A DNA stretch of 13,858 bases from Clostridiales bacterium. Its GTDB lineage: Bacteria; Bacillota; Clostridia; Christensenellales; Aristaeellaceae. The DNA lies in NCBI GenBank assembly GCA_004557805.1, contig SFFS01000056.1, forward strand, positions 1 through 13,858, given 5' to 3'. This document shows positions 1 to 4,749 of this stretch, piece after piece. The position numbers and the translations under genes are program-made. The stretch's first letter is position 1. Every line of letters begins with the position of its first letter. The notes under the pieces are model-generated. The model was not told the DNA's origin, searched no databases, and saw only the letters and a program-made list of their open reading frames with translations.

Positions 1-82
1 GGTTGCTCTCGGCGATTCCTCCATTGCATAACGACTCTTTTCTTTCGCTGCCTGCTTACTTTTTTGCGCATAACTCTTGACA

Positions 83-828
83 CTACCAAGTGTTCTGAGG
101 AATGAAACTCCTGCAAATATAATACTTCATTTTTGAGCAAGCCAAAGAATTTTTTAATCACAACATTGTCCAGAAAATTTCCCTTTCGGTTCATGCTCTG
201 GTGAACGCCCTTTTCCCGCCGCCGCCGCCGATACAGTTTGTGCTGGTACTGCCAGCTCTGATCGGAATGAAGAATTACGTTTGTTCCATCCGGAATTTTT
301 GCAAACGCCTCGTCCAGCATGGCCGTTACCATGCTCAGCACGCACGGGATGCTCTGAGATCGTACAGCTAACCAGATCGCTGCTGTGCAGATCAAGAATG
401 GGAGTCAAACAAAGCTTCTCTCCGAACAAACTGAACTCCGTCACACCCGTGACCCATTTCTGGCCCGGCCTATTCGTATGGAAATCTTAATTCAACAGAT
501 TCAGCGCAATTTTTCTGACTTCACCCTTGGATGAACGGTATTTCTTCATTCTGACGCGGTAGGTTAGTCCCAGTTCCTTCATATCCTGCTGGACGGTCTT
601 GCGATTCAGAGGCATATTGCGGCTGTGAAGCGTCATTGCGATGCGACGATAGCCATATCGTCCCCTGTGTCCGTCGTAAATTGCCGCGATCTCTTGTTTT
701 GCCAACTCGTACTTATCTGCCTGCTTCATCCGTTTCAGATGATAATAGAGGGTTGCACGAGGCAGACGGGCAATGTCCAGCAGGATTGCCAGTGAAAATT
801 CTCGCCTCAGCACTTGGATCACCTGTGC
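83..828 (-). pseudogene. IS3-family transposase OrfB (DDE integrase), inactivated
   Basis: OrfB of IS150-like elements supplies the DDE (rve-type) catalytic domain. The first ~110 codons (822-490) carry the HTH_21 region, with recognisable stretches L-P-R-A-T-L-Y-Y-H-L-K and G-R-Y-G-Y-R-R-I. The frame then hits TAA at 487-489 where the family reads N-L-L-N-R-D-F-H. It resumes with Q-K-W-V-T-G-V-T-E-F, in which the first catalytic Asp is Gly (codon 445-447). A tandem GCAC duplication (338-345) shifts the frame. Past it, L-H-S-D-Q-S-W-Q-Y-Q keeps the second Asp (261-263). The catalytic Glu before FFG is Lys (codon 153-155). Two of three catalytic residues are therefore gone, in addition to the nonsense codon and the frameshift. 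Confidence 0.88.
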
Positions 829-905
829 TTTTCAGTGGGCGTTGCTCGTTTTCCAAAACCAAGGCTTGCAATTTTTTAGGCAAGCATTCTCCGATCGAAG
901 CCGCT
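829..905 (-). pseudogene. IS3 orfA C-terminal fragment
   Basis: Reading downward from about 905 gives T-E-V-stop-R-L-R-S-E-N-A-C-L-K, then after a one-base shift in an A-tract K-L-Q-A-L-V-L-E-N-E-Q-R. This matches the leucine-rich end typical of IS150-type OrfA (R-L-R-A-E-N-A-Y-L-K-K-L-x-A-L-V). Two lesions are visible: an in-frame TAG and a one-base loss in the A-tract at roughly 862-868. In IS3 elements OrfA is the DNA-binding partner that is joined to OrfB by programmed frameshifting. Here only the last ~25 codons can be recognised. Confidence 0.6.
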
Positions 906-1059
906 AAACCTCAGTTAGCAAAAAACGTTAGATAGTGCAGAAAAGCGTAAAACCATAGCCGTCCCAAATAGAAAAAGCGAAAGCAAAAGCACTTTGCCGA
1001 AATTGTCCGTAAAAATGCCGGTAAAACCGAATGGTACACCGAAAATGCAGCACAATCGG

Positions 1060-1102
1060 AAAAACAAAAACCGCTGAAATCCTTTGATTTCAACGGTTTT
1101 TT
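1060..1102 (-). terminator. Intrinsic terminator after tRNA-Arg (probably bidirectional)
   Basis: A 12-bp stem (1070-1081 with 1086-1097, one internal mismatch, loop 1082-1085) sits just downstream of the tRNA on the minus strand. On that strand it is followed by a T-rich run interrupted by one G. On the plus strand the same hairpin is followed by six T residues (1097-1102), so it could stop transcription from either side. Confidence 0.75.
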
Positions 1103-1105
1103 AAG

Positions 1106-1179
1106 CGCGCCCCGCGGGATTCGAACCCACGACCTTTTGATTCGTAGTCAAACACTCTATCCGGCTGAGCTAGGGGCGC
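1106..1179 (-). tRNA. tRNA-Arg (anticodon ACG)
   Basis: The minus strand folds into a complete cloverleaf of 74 nt. The 7-bp acceptor stem is GCGCCCC with GGGGCGC, and the discriminator is G. The D stem is GCTC/GAGT. The anticodon stem is TTTGA/TCAAA with loop CTACGAA, giving anticodon ACG with T33 in place. The T stem is GTGGG/CCCGC with loop TTCGAAT. An ACG anticodon, normally edited to ICG, reads CGU, CGC and CGA arginine codons. CCA is not encoded. The gene has its own promoter and terminator, so it is a single-gene transcription unit. It lies between an IS remnant and a deleted azl locus. Confidence 0.96.
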
Positions 1180-1196
1180 TCGCTCGAACGAGATAT

Positions 1197-1225
1197 ATGT
1201 TATCACGGAAAAGGAATTTTGTCAA
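1197..1225 (-). promoter_or_regulatory. Promoter of tRNA-Arg
   Basis: On the minus strand TTGACA (1220-1225) is separated by 17 bases from TAACAT (1197-1202). A start about 7 bases further on would begin near 1190 and leave a leader of about 10 nt before the mature 5' end at 1179. The spacing and the perfect -35 hexamer make this a convincing sigma-A promoter. Confidence 0.8.
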
Positions 1226-1274
1226 CCGCTTTTTTGAAATTTTTCTCAAAAAAGTTATCGGCGGCGGAAAGTAT

Positions 1275-1297
1275 GAAAAGGGCGCTTCTGCGCCCTG
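1275..1297. repeat. GC hairpin repeat, copy 1
   Basis: The segment forms AGGGCGC-TTCT-GCGCCCT. It shares 19 of 20 bases (GAAAAGGGCGCTTCYGCGCC) with the terminator hairpin at 1632-1651. On the minus strand the stem is followed by TTTTC, a weak terminator-like tail. The two copies bracket the azl remnant. Confidence 0.55.
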
Positions 1298-1306
1298 AAA
1301 AAACGA

Positions 1307-1335
1307 TTGACAATGCCGCGGAGGAGGAATATTAT
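1307..1335 (+). promoter_or_regulatory. Promoter of the azlC-azlD remnant
   Basis: TTGACA (1307-1312), a 17-base spacer and TATTAT (1330-1335) lie about 50 bases upstream of the ATG at 1387. This is a near-consensus sigma-A promoter. It shows that the deleted gene behind it may still be transcribed. Confidence 0.7.
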
Positions 1336-1386
1336 ATCGCCTATAAAACAGGTAGACATTATAAACGAATAAAGGATACGGATGAA

Positions 1387-1616
1387 ATGAACAGACAGGC
1401 GTTTCGGGAGGCGTTTCGGCGCTCGATTCCCATTCTGTGCAGCTATGGGTGGCGTATTGCCTCAAGGATGCGGTGGCGGAGCCGGTGCATACGGGCATTC
1501 CGCAGATGATCGGCGTGGCGATCGTTGCGGCGAGCTATCTGTGGAAGCATAAAACGCTCCCGAGCATCGTGCTGGGAACGGCGGGATATATGATCGCGCT
1601 GCGGTTGATTGGATAA
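1387..1616 (+). pseudogene. azlC'-'azlD deletion fusion (branched-chain amino acid exporter remnant)
   Basis: AzlC and AzlD form a two-subunit membrane exporter of branched-chain amino acids (AzlC about 230 residues, AzlD about 100), usually encoded back to back. From the ATG at 1387 the first ~20 codons, M-N-R-Q-A-F-R-E-A-F-R-R-S-I-P-I-L, resemble an AzlC N-terminus. From about 1437 a different frame reads L-W-V-A-Y-C-L-K-D, then T-G-I-P-Q-M-I-G-V-A-I-V-A-A-S-Y-L-W-K-H and T-L-P-S-I-V-L-G-T-A-G-Y-M-I, ending at TAA 1614-1616. That matches the last ~57 residues of AzlD. Roughly 0.8-0.9 kb between the two appears deleted, with the junction near 1430-1450. The product would be out of frame and nonfunctional. 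The AzlD end is the surer half; the AzlC start is short evidence. Confidence 0.62.
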
Positions 1617-1631
1617 GCGATAGATTGAAGA

Positions 1632-1658
1632 GAAAAGGGCGCTTCCGCGCCTTTTTTT
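1632..1658 (+). terminator. Intrinsic terminator after the azl remnant
   Basis: AAAAGGGCGC, a TTCC loop and GCGCC form a GC-rich hairpin followed by seven T residues (1652-1658), 16 bases after the TAA. Its hairpin is nearly identical to the one at 1275-1294. Confidence 0.85.
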
Positions 1659-1676
1659 CATGCCGCGAAGCGGCGT

Positions 1677-1704
1677 AAAAAACCGCGCCCCTGCTGGAGC
1701 GCGG
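1677..1704 (-). terminator. Intrinsic terminator of the DUF3793 operon
   Basis: On the minus strand CCGCGCTCC, an AGCA tetraloop and GGGGCGCGG form a 9-bp stem (1683-1691 with 1696-1704, one G-T wobble), followed directly by six T residues (complement of 1677-1682). The nearest upstream minus-strand genes are the 33-residue ORF and DUF3793. This implies a 3' untranslated stretch of nearly 290 nt, or a lost third gene. Confidence 0.75.
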
Positions 1705-1991
1705 CAATATGGAATCAGGAAAGACACGCTGGAAAAATTCCGGCGCCGTCATGCGCTTTTCGGCCGACGCCGCGCCATATGGAGGAACCTCGATGGCTAG
1801 GCGATATTGCTTCATATGGGCGCGGCGTTTGCACTCAGCCGTAAAAAGGAGGCGATGACGCACCGGCTAAACCGCCGGGGGGAAGCGCAGGCAGCGGGGA
1901 TGGAAACGCTGCCTGCGGCATGAATTGGCGGTATCTCAGCTGCATCTGCCGGATACCCGAAGGAAATGCGGAGCGGTTCTCCGCGGAAAAG
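1705..1991. other. Gene-free stretch with inverted repeats
   Basis: No credible gene is seen here: the open frames on both strands lack ribosome binding sites and family resemblance. Two inverted repeats stand out. One pairs 1768-1781 with 1813-1827 (CGCCGCGCC-ATATG against its complement, one bulged base, 31-base spacer). The other pairs 1886-1896 with 1907-1917 (CGCAGGCAGCG, perfect 11 bp, 10-base loop). Neither is followed by a T-tract on either strand. They could be structured 3' UTR of the minus-strand operon or relics of a decayed gene. Confidence 0.5.
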
Positions 1992-2093
1992 TCAGCGGAC
2001 GAACTGAGAGCAGCCGGAAATCACGCAGCCGACTCCCAGAGTGACCATTACGCCAGCAAGGCCGACAAGCTTGTTTTTCAGATGACGCATCAT
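1992..2093 (-). CDS. Small hydrophobic protein, 33 residues, unknown function
   Basis: I do not recognise this gene. A strong ribosome binding site, GGGAGG, lies 9 bases before tandem ATG codons at 2093-2088, and the frame ends with TGA at 1992-1994. The product begins M-M-R-H-L-K-N-K. It continues with a hydrophobic helix (roughly residues 9-27, rich in G, V, L and A) and ends with C-S-Q-F-V-R. It would be a single-pass membrane peptide with a positively charged N-terminus. Residues around I-S-G-C resemble a lipobox, but almost nothing follows the Cys. It starts about 30 bases after the DUF3793 stop on the same strand with no terminator between, so it should be cotranscribed. The Shine-Dalgarno sequence is the main support for it being real. 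Confidence 0.6.
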   Translation of the reverse strand: MMRHLKNKLVGLAGVMVTLGVGCVISGCSQFVR

Positions 2094-2123
2094 GGATTCC
2101 AACCTCCCTCTTGTTTGAGTTCT

Positions 2124-2684
2124 TTATGCGGCGACGGTCAGCCGGGAAACGCTGAACCCGCGCAGGAAGCAGCGCGTATAAACCTCCCGGCATTTTTGAT
2201 ACAGCGCGAAAACGCGCTGCGCCTGATCGAGATTCGTATAGGCTTTCCAGCAGCCCTGACAGCCGCAGCCGCAGCCCTTGTTCTCGATAAAGCAGATCAC
2301 ATCGTTCAGCGGATAGCCCAGGAACACGCCGATCTCGTGCGGAAATTCCGCTTCGCAGCGGATGTTTTTCGAAAGCGTCGACAGACAGACGTTCACCGAA
2401 AAATCCTGATAGCCGCATGAGGCGAGAAACGCGCGGACGTCCGGCTTGGCCAGCAGCGCTTCGAGCTGACGCGGACGGAACACGTAGACGAGTCCACCTT
2501 CGCGGCAGCGCTTCAGGAGCCGCACGCGCACGCCTTTTTCTACCAGATAGCGGCTGACGCCGATGAGGTTGTCCTCGAACGATTCGCCCTCCTCAGGCTG
2601 GTAGGAGAACAGGCTCGCGCATTTGTGGCCTGCGAGCGTCGCGGCGCAATGGCGGATCAGCGTTTCTTCAAAGCGCCTGCTCAC
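2124..2684 (-). CDS. DUF3793 family protein
   Basis: The 186-residue product matches the full length of the DUF3793 family, found mainly in Clostridia and of unknown biochemical function. Family features visible are an N-terminal R-H-C-A-A-T-L-A-G-H-K-x-A-S-L-F segment (11-26), H-E-I-G-V-F-L-G-Y-P-L-N-D-V (116-129), and the Cys-rich C-x-C-x-C-x-x-C-W-K-A-Y segment (Cys 138, 140, 142, 145). The R-L-T-V-A-A terminus (181-186) also fits. The start is GTG at 2684-2682, chosen because GGAG lies 6-7 bases upstream. There is no signal peptide or membrane helix, so it is cytoplasmic. Members are often seen near flavodoxin and iron-uptake genes, so a metal or redox role is possible; that is inference. 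Two palindromes in its promoter and leader suggest control by a dimeric regulator. Confidence 0.85.
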   Translation of the reverse strand: MSRRFEETLIRHCAATLAGHKCASLFSYQPEEGESFEDNLIGVSRYLVEKGVRVRLLKRCREGGLVYVFRPRQLEALLAKPDVRAFLASCGYQDFSVNVCLSTLSKNIRCEAEFPHEIGVFLGYPLNDVICFIENKGCGCGCQGCWKAYTNLDQAQRVFALYQKCREVYTRCFLRGFSVSRLTVAA

Positions 2685-2699
2685 GGCCTGCTCCTTTTT

Positions 2700-2717
2700 G
2701 GTTAAATATATTTAACC
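2700..2717. promoter_or_regulatory. Palindromic operator candidate 1, DUF3793 leader
   Basis: GGTTAAATATATTTAACC is a perfect 18-bp palindrome located immediately upstream of the DUF3793 ribosome binding site. It shares the GGTTA-N8-TAACC plan with 2753-2770. As RNA it would also form a hairpin next to the Shine-Dalgarno sequence, so it could act on DNA or on translation. Confidence 0.6.
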
Positions 2718-2726
2718 ATATCCTTT

Positions 2727-2762
2727 AAAAAATAGCTCGCCCAGCACTTGCTGGTTAAGAGC
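2727..2762 (-). terminator. Possible attenuator hairpin in the DUF3793 leader
   Basis: On the minus strand GCTC-TTAA-CCAGC, an AAGT loop and GCTGG-GC-GAGC can form a two-part stem (CCAGC/GCTGG inside GCTC/GAGC), followed by TATTTTTT. It lies between the transcription start and the gene, so it could act as a conditional terminator. The inner bulge weakens the fold, and no alternative antiterminator is obvious. Confidence 0.35.
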
Positions 2763-2770
2763 CTCTAACC
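2753..2770. promoter_or_regulatory. Palindromic operator candidate 2, at the DUF3793 transcription start
   Basis: On the minus strand GGTTAGAGGCTCTTAACC keeps the outer GGTTA and TAACC of the downstream palindrome with the same 8-base gap, while the centre is imperfect. It begins about 7 bases after the -10 hexamer, so it covers the predicted start point, where a bound repressor would block transcription. Its centre is 53 bp from that of 2700-2717, about five helical turns. Confidence 0.6.
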
Positions 2771-2776
2771 GCGATC

Positions 2777-2805
2777 ATTGTAACATACCATCCGGAGAAT
2801 GTCAA
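2777..2805 (-). promoter_or_regulatory. Promoter of the DUF3793 operon
   Basis: On the minus strand TTGACA (2800-2805), a 17-base spacer and TACAAT (2777-2782) form a near-perfect sigma-A promoter. The start would fall at about 2770 and give a leader of about 86 nt before the GTG. Confidence 0.82.
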
Positions 2806-2920
2806 CTGTTTTTCCGCGATTTTTTTCGAGGGATGCGAAAGTGCGCGCAGGGGAGCGGTTCCGGCGAATTTCAGCCGCGCTCTGCGCGGCAAAAAATCGC
2901 ATGCCGCCCTTGTGTATCGC

Positions 2921-2949
2921 TTGCATAATCAGCGCGGGCGTGCTATAAC
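2921..2949 (+). promoter_or_regulatory. Promoter of the C69 dipeptidase operon
   Basis: TTGCAT (2921-2926), a 17-base spacer and TATAAC (2944-2949) precede the ATG at 2989 by about 40 bases. It is divergent from the DUF3793 promoter, with some 115 bases between the -35 boxes, and no palindrome is seen on this side. Confidence 0.65.
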
Positions 2950-2988
2950 GAAAGGCGGTAATTTCAAAAGAAACGGGAGGCGCAGCAA

Positions 2989-4446
2989 ATGCCCTGCACA
3001 ACGATATTGGTCGGTAAAAACGCATCTTACGACGGTTCCACGCTGATGGCGCGCAACGAGGATTCCGGTTCCGGCAGCTTTACGCCCAAGAAGTTCATCG
3101 CGGTGAACCCCGAGGATCAGCCGCGGCACTATAAAAGCGTCATTTCCAAGGTGGAAATCGAACTGCCCGACAACCCCATGCGCTATACCGCCATGCCCAA
3201 CGCGCTGCCCGATGAGGGCATCTGGGGCGAGGCCGGCGTGAACGAATGCAACGTAGCCATGAGCGAAACGGAGACGATTACCTCCAACCCGCGCGTGCTG
3301 GGCGCCGATCCGCTGGTGGAGGGCGGAATCGGCGAGGAGGATATGCTCACCATCGTGCTGCCGTATATTCATTCGGCGCGCGAGGGCGTGCTGCGCCTGG
3401 GCGCGTTGATCGAGCAATACGGCACCTATGAAATGAACGGCGTCGGTTTTCAGGATGTGAACGAGATCTGGTGGTTCGAGTCGATCGGCGGGCATCACTG
3501 GATGGCCAAACGCGTGCCGGATAACGAATATGTCGTCATGCCCAATCAGCTGGGCATCGATCAGTTCGATTTCCCGGACGCATACGGCGCGAAGTGCGCG
3601 CATCTGTGCGCGGAGGATCTGCTGAATTTTGTCCGCAAGAACCATCTCGACCGGGCGGTCGATGCGCCCGAAGCGGGCGAAAACCATGAATTCGACGCGC
3701 GCGCTGCGTTCGGCAGCCGCAGCGATTCCGATCACAGCTACAACACGCCGCGCGCATGGTTCATGCTGCGATATCTGAACCCCAACACGTTCGTCTGGGA
3801 TGGGCCGGAAGCGGATTTCACGCCCGAATCGGACGACCTGCCGTGGAGCCTGGAGCCGGAAAAGAAGATCACGGTGGAAGATATAAAATACGTGCTCTCG
3901 TCGTATTATCAGGGAACGGATTACAATCCCTATTCCCGTCATGCCGACACGGCGCGGCGCGGCATGTACCGCCCGATCGGCATCAACCGCAATAACTTCG
4001 TGGCCGTCACACAGCTGCGGCCGTATATGCCGGAGGCGCTGCGCGCCGTCGAGTGGATCGCCGTCGGTTCGAACGCGTTTAACGAGGCCGCGGCGTTCTA
4101 TGCGAACGTGCGCACCACGCCCGAATATCTTGCCAATACCGGCAAAGATGCGACGACTGAGAATTTCTACTGGGCGAACCGTCTTGTCGGCGCGCTGGCC
4201 GACGCGCATTACTCCGCCTGTATCAGCCATGTGGAGCGCTATCAGCTCAAACTTGCTTCCGAGTGCCATGCGATGCTCCGGCGCTTTGACGCGGCGTGTC
4301 CGCAGGAGAACGTGCAGGCGTATCTGGAGGAATGCAACCGGCAGATTGCCGCGCGCACGAAGGAACTGACGACCGACCTGCTGAACAAGGTGCTCTACTC
4401 CGCCAGCTGTGAAATGAAGAACGCCTTCGCGCGTTCGGATGCGTGA
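2989..4446 (+). CDS. C69 family dipeptidase (PepD type)
   Basis: The 485-residue product is a full-length member of peptidase family C69, N-terminal-nucleophile hydrolases that cleave a broad range of dipeptides. The N-terminus M-P-C-T-T-I-L-V-G-K-N-A-S-Y-D-G-S-T, then A-R-N-E-D-S, is the family signature. The nucleophile is expected to be Cys3 after removal of the first residues. Other family-like stretches are G-I-W-G-E-A-G-V-N-E-C-N-V-A-M-S-E-T and W-W-F-E-S-I-G-G-H-H-W. No signal peptide is present, so it should act in the cytoplasm on imported peptides or peptide turnover. The start has GGGAGG 8 bases upstream. The gene leads an operon with a 76-codon gene 9 bases downstream and a shared terminator. 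Confidence 0.9.
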   Translation: MPCTTILVGKNASYDGSTLMARNEDSGSGSFTPKKFIAVNPEDQPRHYKSVISKVEIELPDNPMRYTAMPNALPDEGIWGEAGVNECNVAMSETETITSNPRVLGADPLVEGGIGEEDMLTIVLPYIHSAREGVLRLGALIEQYGTYEMNGVGFQDVNEIWWFESIGGHHWMAKRVPDNEYVVMPNQLGIDQFDFPDAYGAKCAHLCAEDLLNFVRKNHLDRAVDAPEAGENHEFDARAAFGSRSDSDHSYNTPRAWFMLRYLNPNTFVWDGPEADFTPESDDLPWSLEPEKKITVEDIKYVLSSYYQGTDYNPYSRHADTARRGMYRPIGINRNNFVAVTQLRPYMPEALRAVEWIAVGSNAFNEAAAFYANVRTTPEYLANTGKDATTENFYWANRLVGALADAHYSACISHVERYQLKLASECHAMLRRFDAACPQENVQAYLEECNRQIAARTKELTTDLLNKVLYSASCEMKNAFARSDA

Positions 4447-4455
4447 GGGAGAGAA

Positions 4456-4686
4456 ATGAGCTATCTGATTCAGGATACGACCCGCGAGGAGCGGGAACGG
4501 ATTATCGCCGAGTCGCTCGGGAATATCGAAGCCGGCTGCGACGGCTGCATGGCCGGGCTGGCGGAGATGTATCAGGCGTACATCGACGGAGAGAAAGAAC
4601 TGCGCGAAATCAACATGGAGTTTCGCGCGCGGTATGTTTCCGGCGATCAGGGGCCGGAACGCGCGGGCTGTCCCAGCGCGAGATAA
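4456..4686 (+). CDS. Small conserved CDGC-motif protein, 76 residues
   Basis: The ATG at 4456 follows a GAGGGAGAG ribosome binding site that overlaps the end of the dipeptidase gene, so translation may be coupled. The protein is acidic and soluble-looking: M-S-Y-L-I-Q-D-T-T-R-E-E-R-E-R-I-I, then C-D-G-C (28-31), then E-M-Y-Q-A-Y-I-D-G-E-K-E-L-R-E-I-N (37-53). Short clostridial proteins with this layout are familiar to me and have sometimes been labelled PurH in databases. They are far too short for that enzyme, so I do not accept the label. The paired cysteines could bind a metal or act in redox, but nothing else in the sequence shows function. The tail after residue 60 looks lineage-specific. 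Confidence 0.8.
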   Translation: MSYLIQDTTREERERIIAESLGNIEAGCDGCMAGLAEMYQAYIDGEKELREINMEFRARYVSGDQGPERAGCPSAR

Positions 4687-4695
4687 CGCGATGCG

Positions 4696-4730
4696 GCGCG
4701 GCTTCCTTATGGGGGCCGCGCTGTTTTTTT
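4696..4730 (+). terminator. Intrinsic terminator of the dipeptidase operon
   Basis: GCGCGGC-TTCC, a TTAT tetraloop and GGGG-GCCGCGC form an 11-bp stem with two G-T wobbles, followed by TG and seven T residues, beginning 10 bases after the stop codon. It separates this operon from the convergent histidine kinase gene. Confidence 0.9.
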
Positions 4731-4749
4731 ATGCGCGTTTTTGTTTTTT

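Larger units (their letters stand above)
83..905 (-). mobile_element. Degenerate IS3-family (IS150-like) insertion sequence remnant
   Basis: The stretch reads on the minus strand as the tail of orfA followed by orfB of an IS3/IS150-type element. No terminal inverted repeats can be recognised. The 5' part of orfA is missing above about 905. At the 3' side, similarity to the family stops near 83-94, just after the residues LQEFHSSEHL. A full element of this type is about 1.4 kb, so both ends are lost. Base composition is clearly lower in GC than the metabolic genes that follow, consistent with transfer from elsewhere. The several inactivating changes described under the orfA and orfB entries show it is a fossil rather than an active element. 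Confidence 0.8.

Noticed and set aside
1..98. Open minus-strand frame of about 30 codons at the left edge (K-S-Y-A-Q-K-S-K-Q-A-A-K-E-K-S-R-Y-A)
   Set aside because: It looks protein-like and could be a host gene beyond the IS break, but it has no recognisable family or boundaries and is cut by the window edge.
217..232. GCC trinucleotide run
   Set aside because: It encodes a short Arg run inside the IS fossil and is only a simple-sequence expansion, not a CRISPR or functional repeat.
990..1290. Long open plus-strand frame passing through the tRNA, resembling the tail of a tRNA-integrated gene
   Set aside because: It has no start codon after the in-frame TAG near 990 and translates the reverse complement of the tRNA and both its control regions; it is a coincidence of frame.
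1462..1863. 133-codon minus-strand frame across the azl remnant and terminators
   Set aside because: It has no ribosome binding site and runs through two intrinsic terminators and the opposite-strand AzlD fragment; composition is not protein-like.
1855..1920. ATG with GGAGG just upstream on the plus strand (22 codons)
   Set aside because: Only two bases separate GGAGG from the ATG, too close for initiation, and the peptide is low complexity.
2929..4269. 446-codon open frame on the minus strand
   Set aside because: It lies wholly opposite the C69 dipeptidase, has low-complexity Arg/His/Val-rich content and no family resemblance; it arises from GC-rich third codon positions of the real gene.
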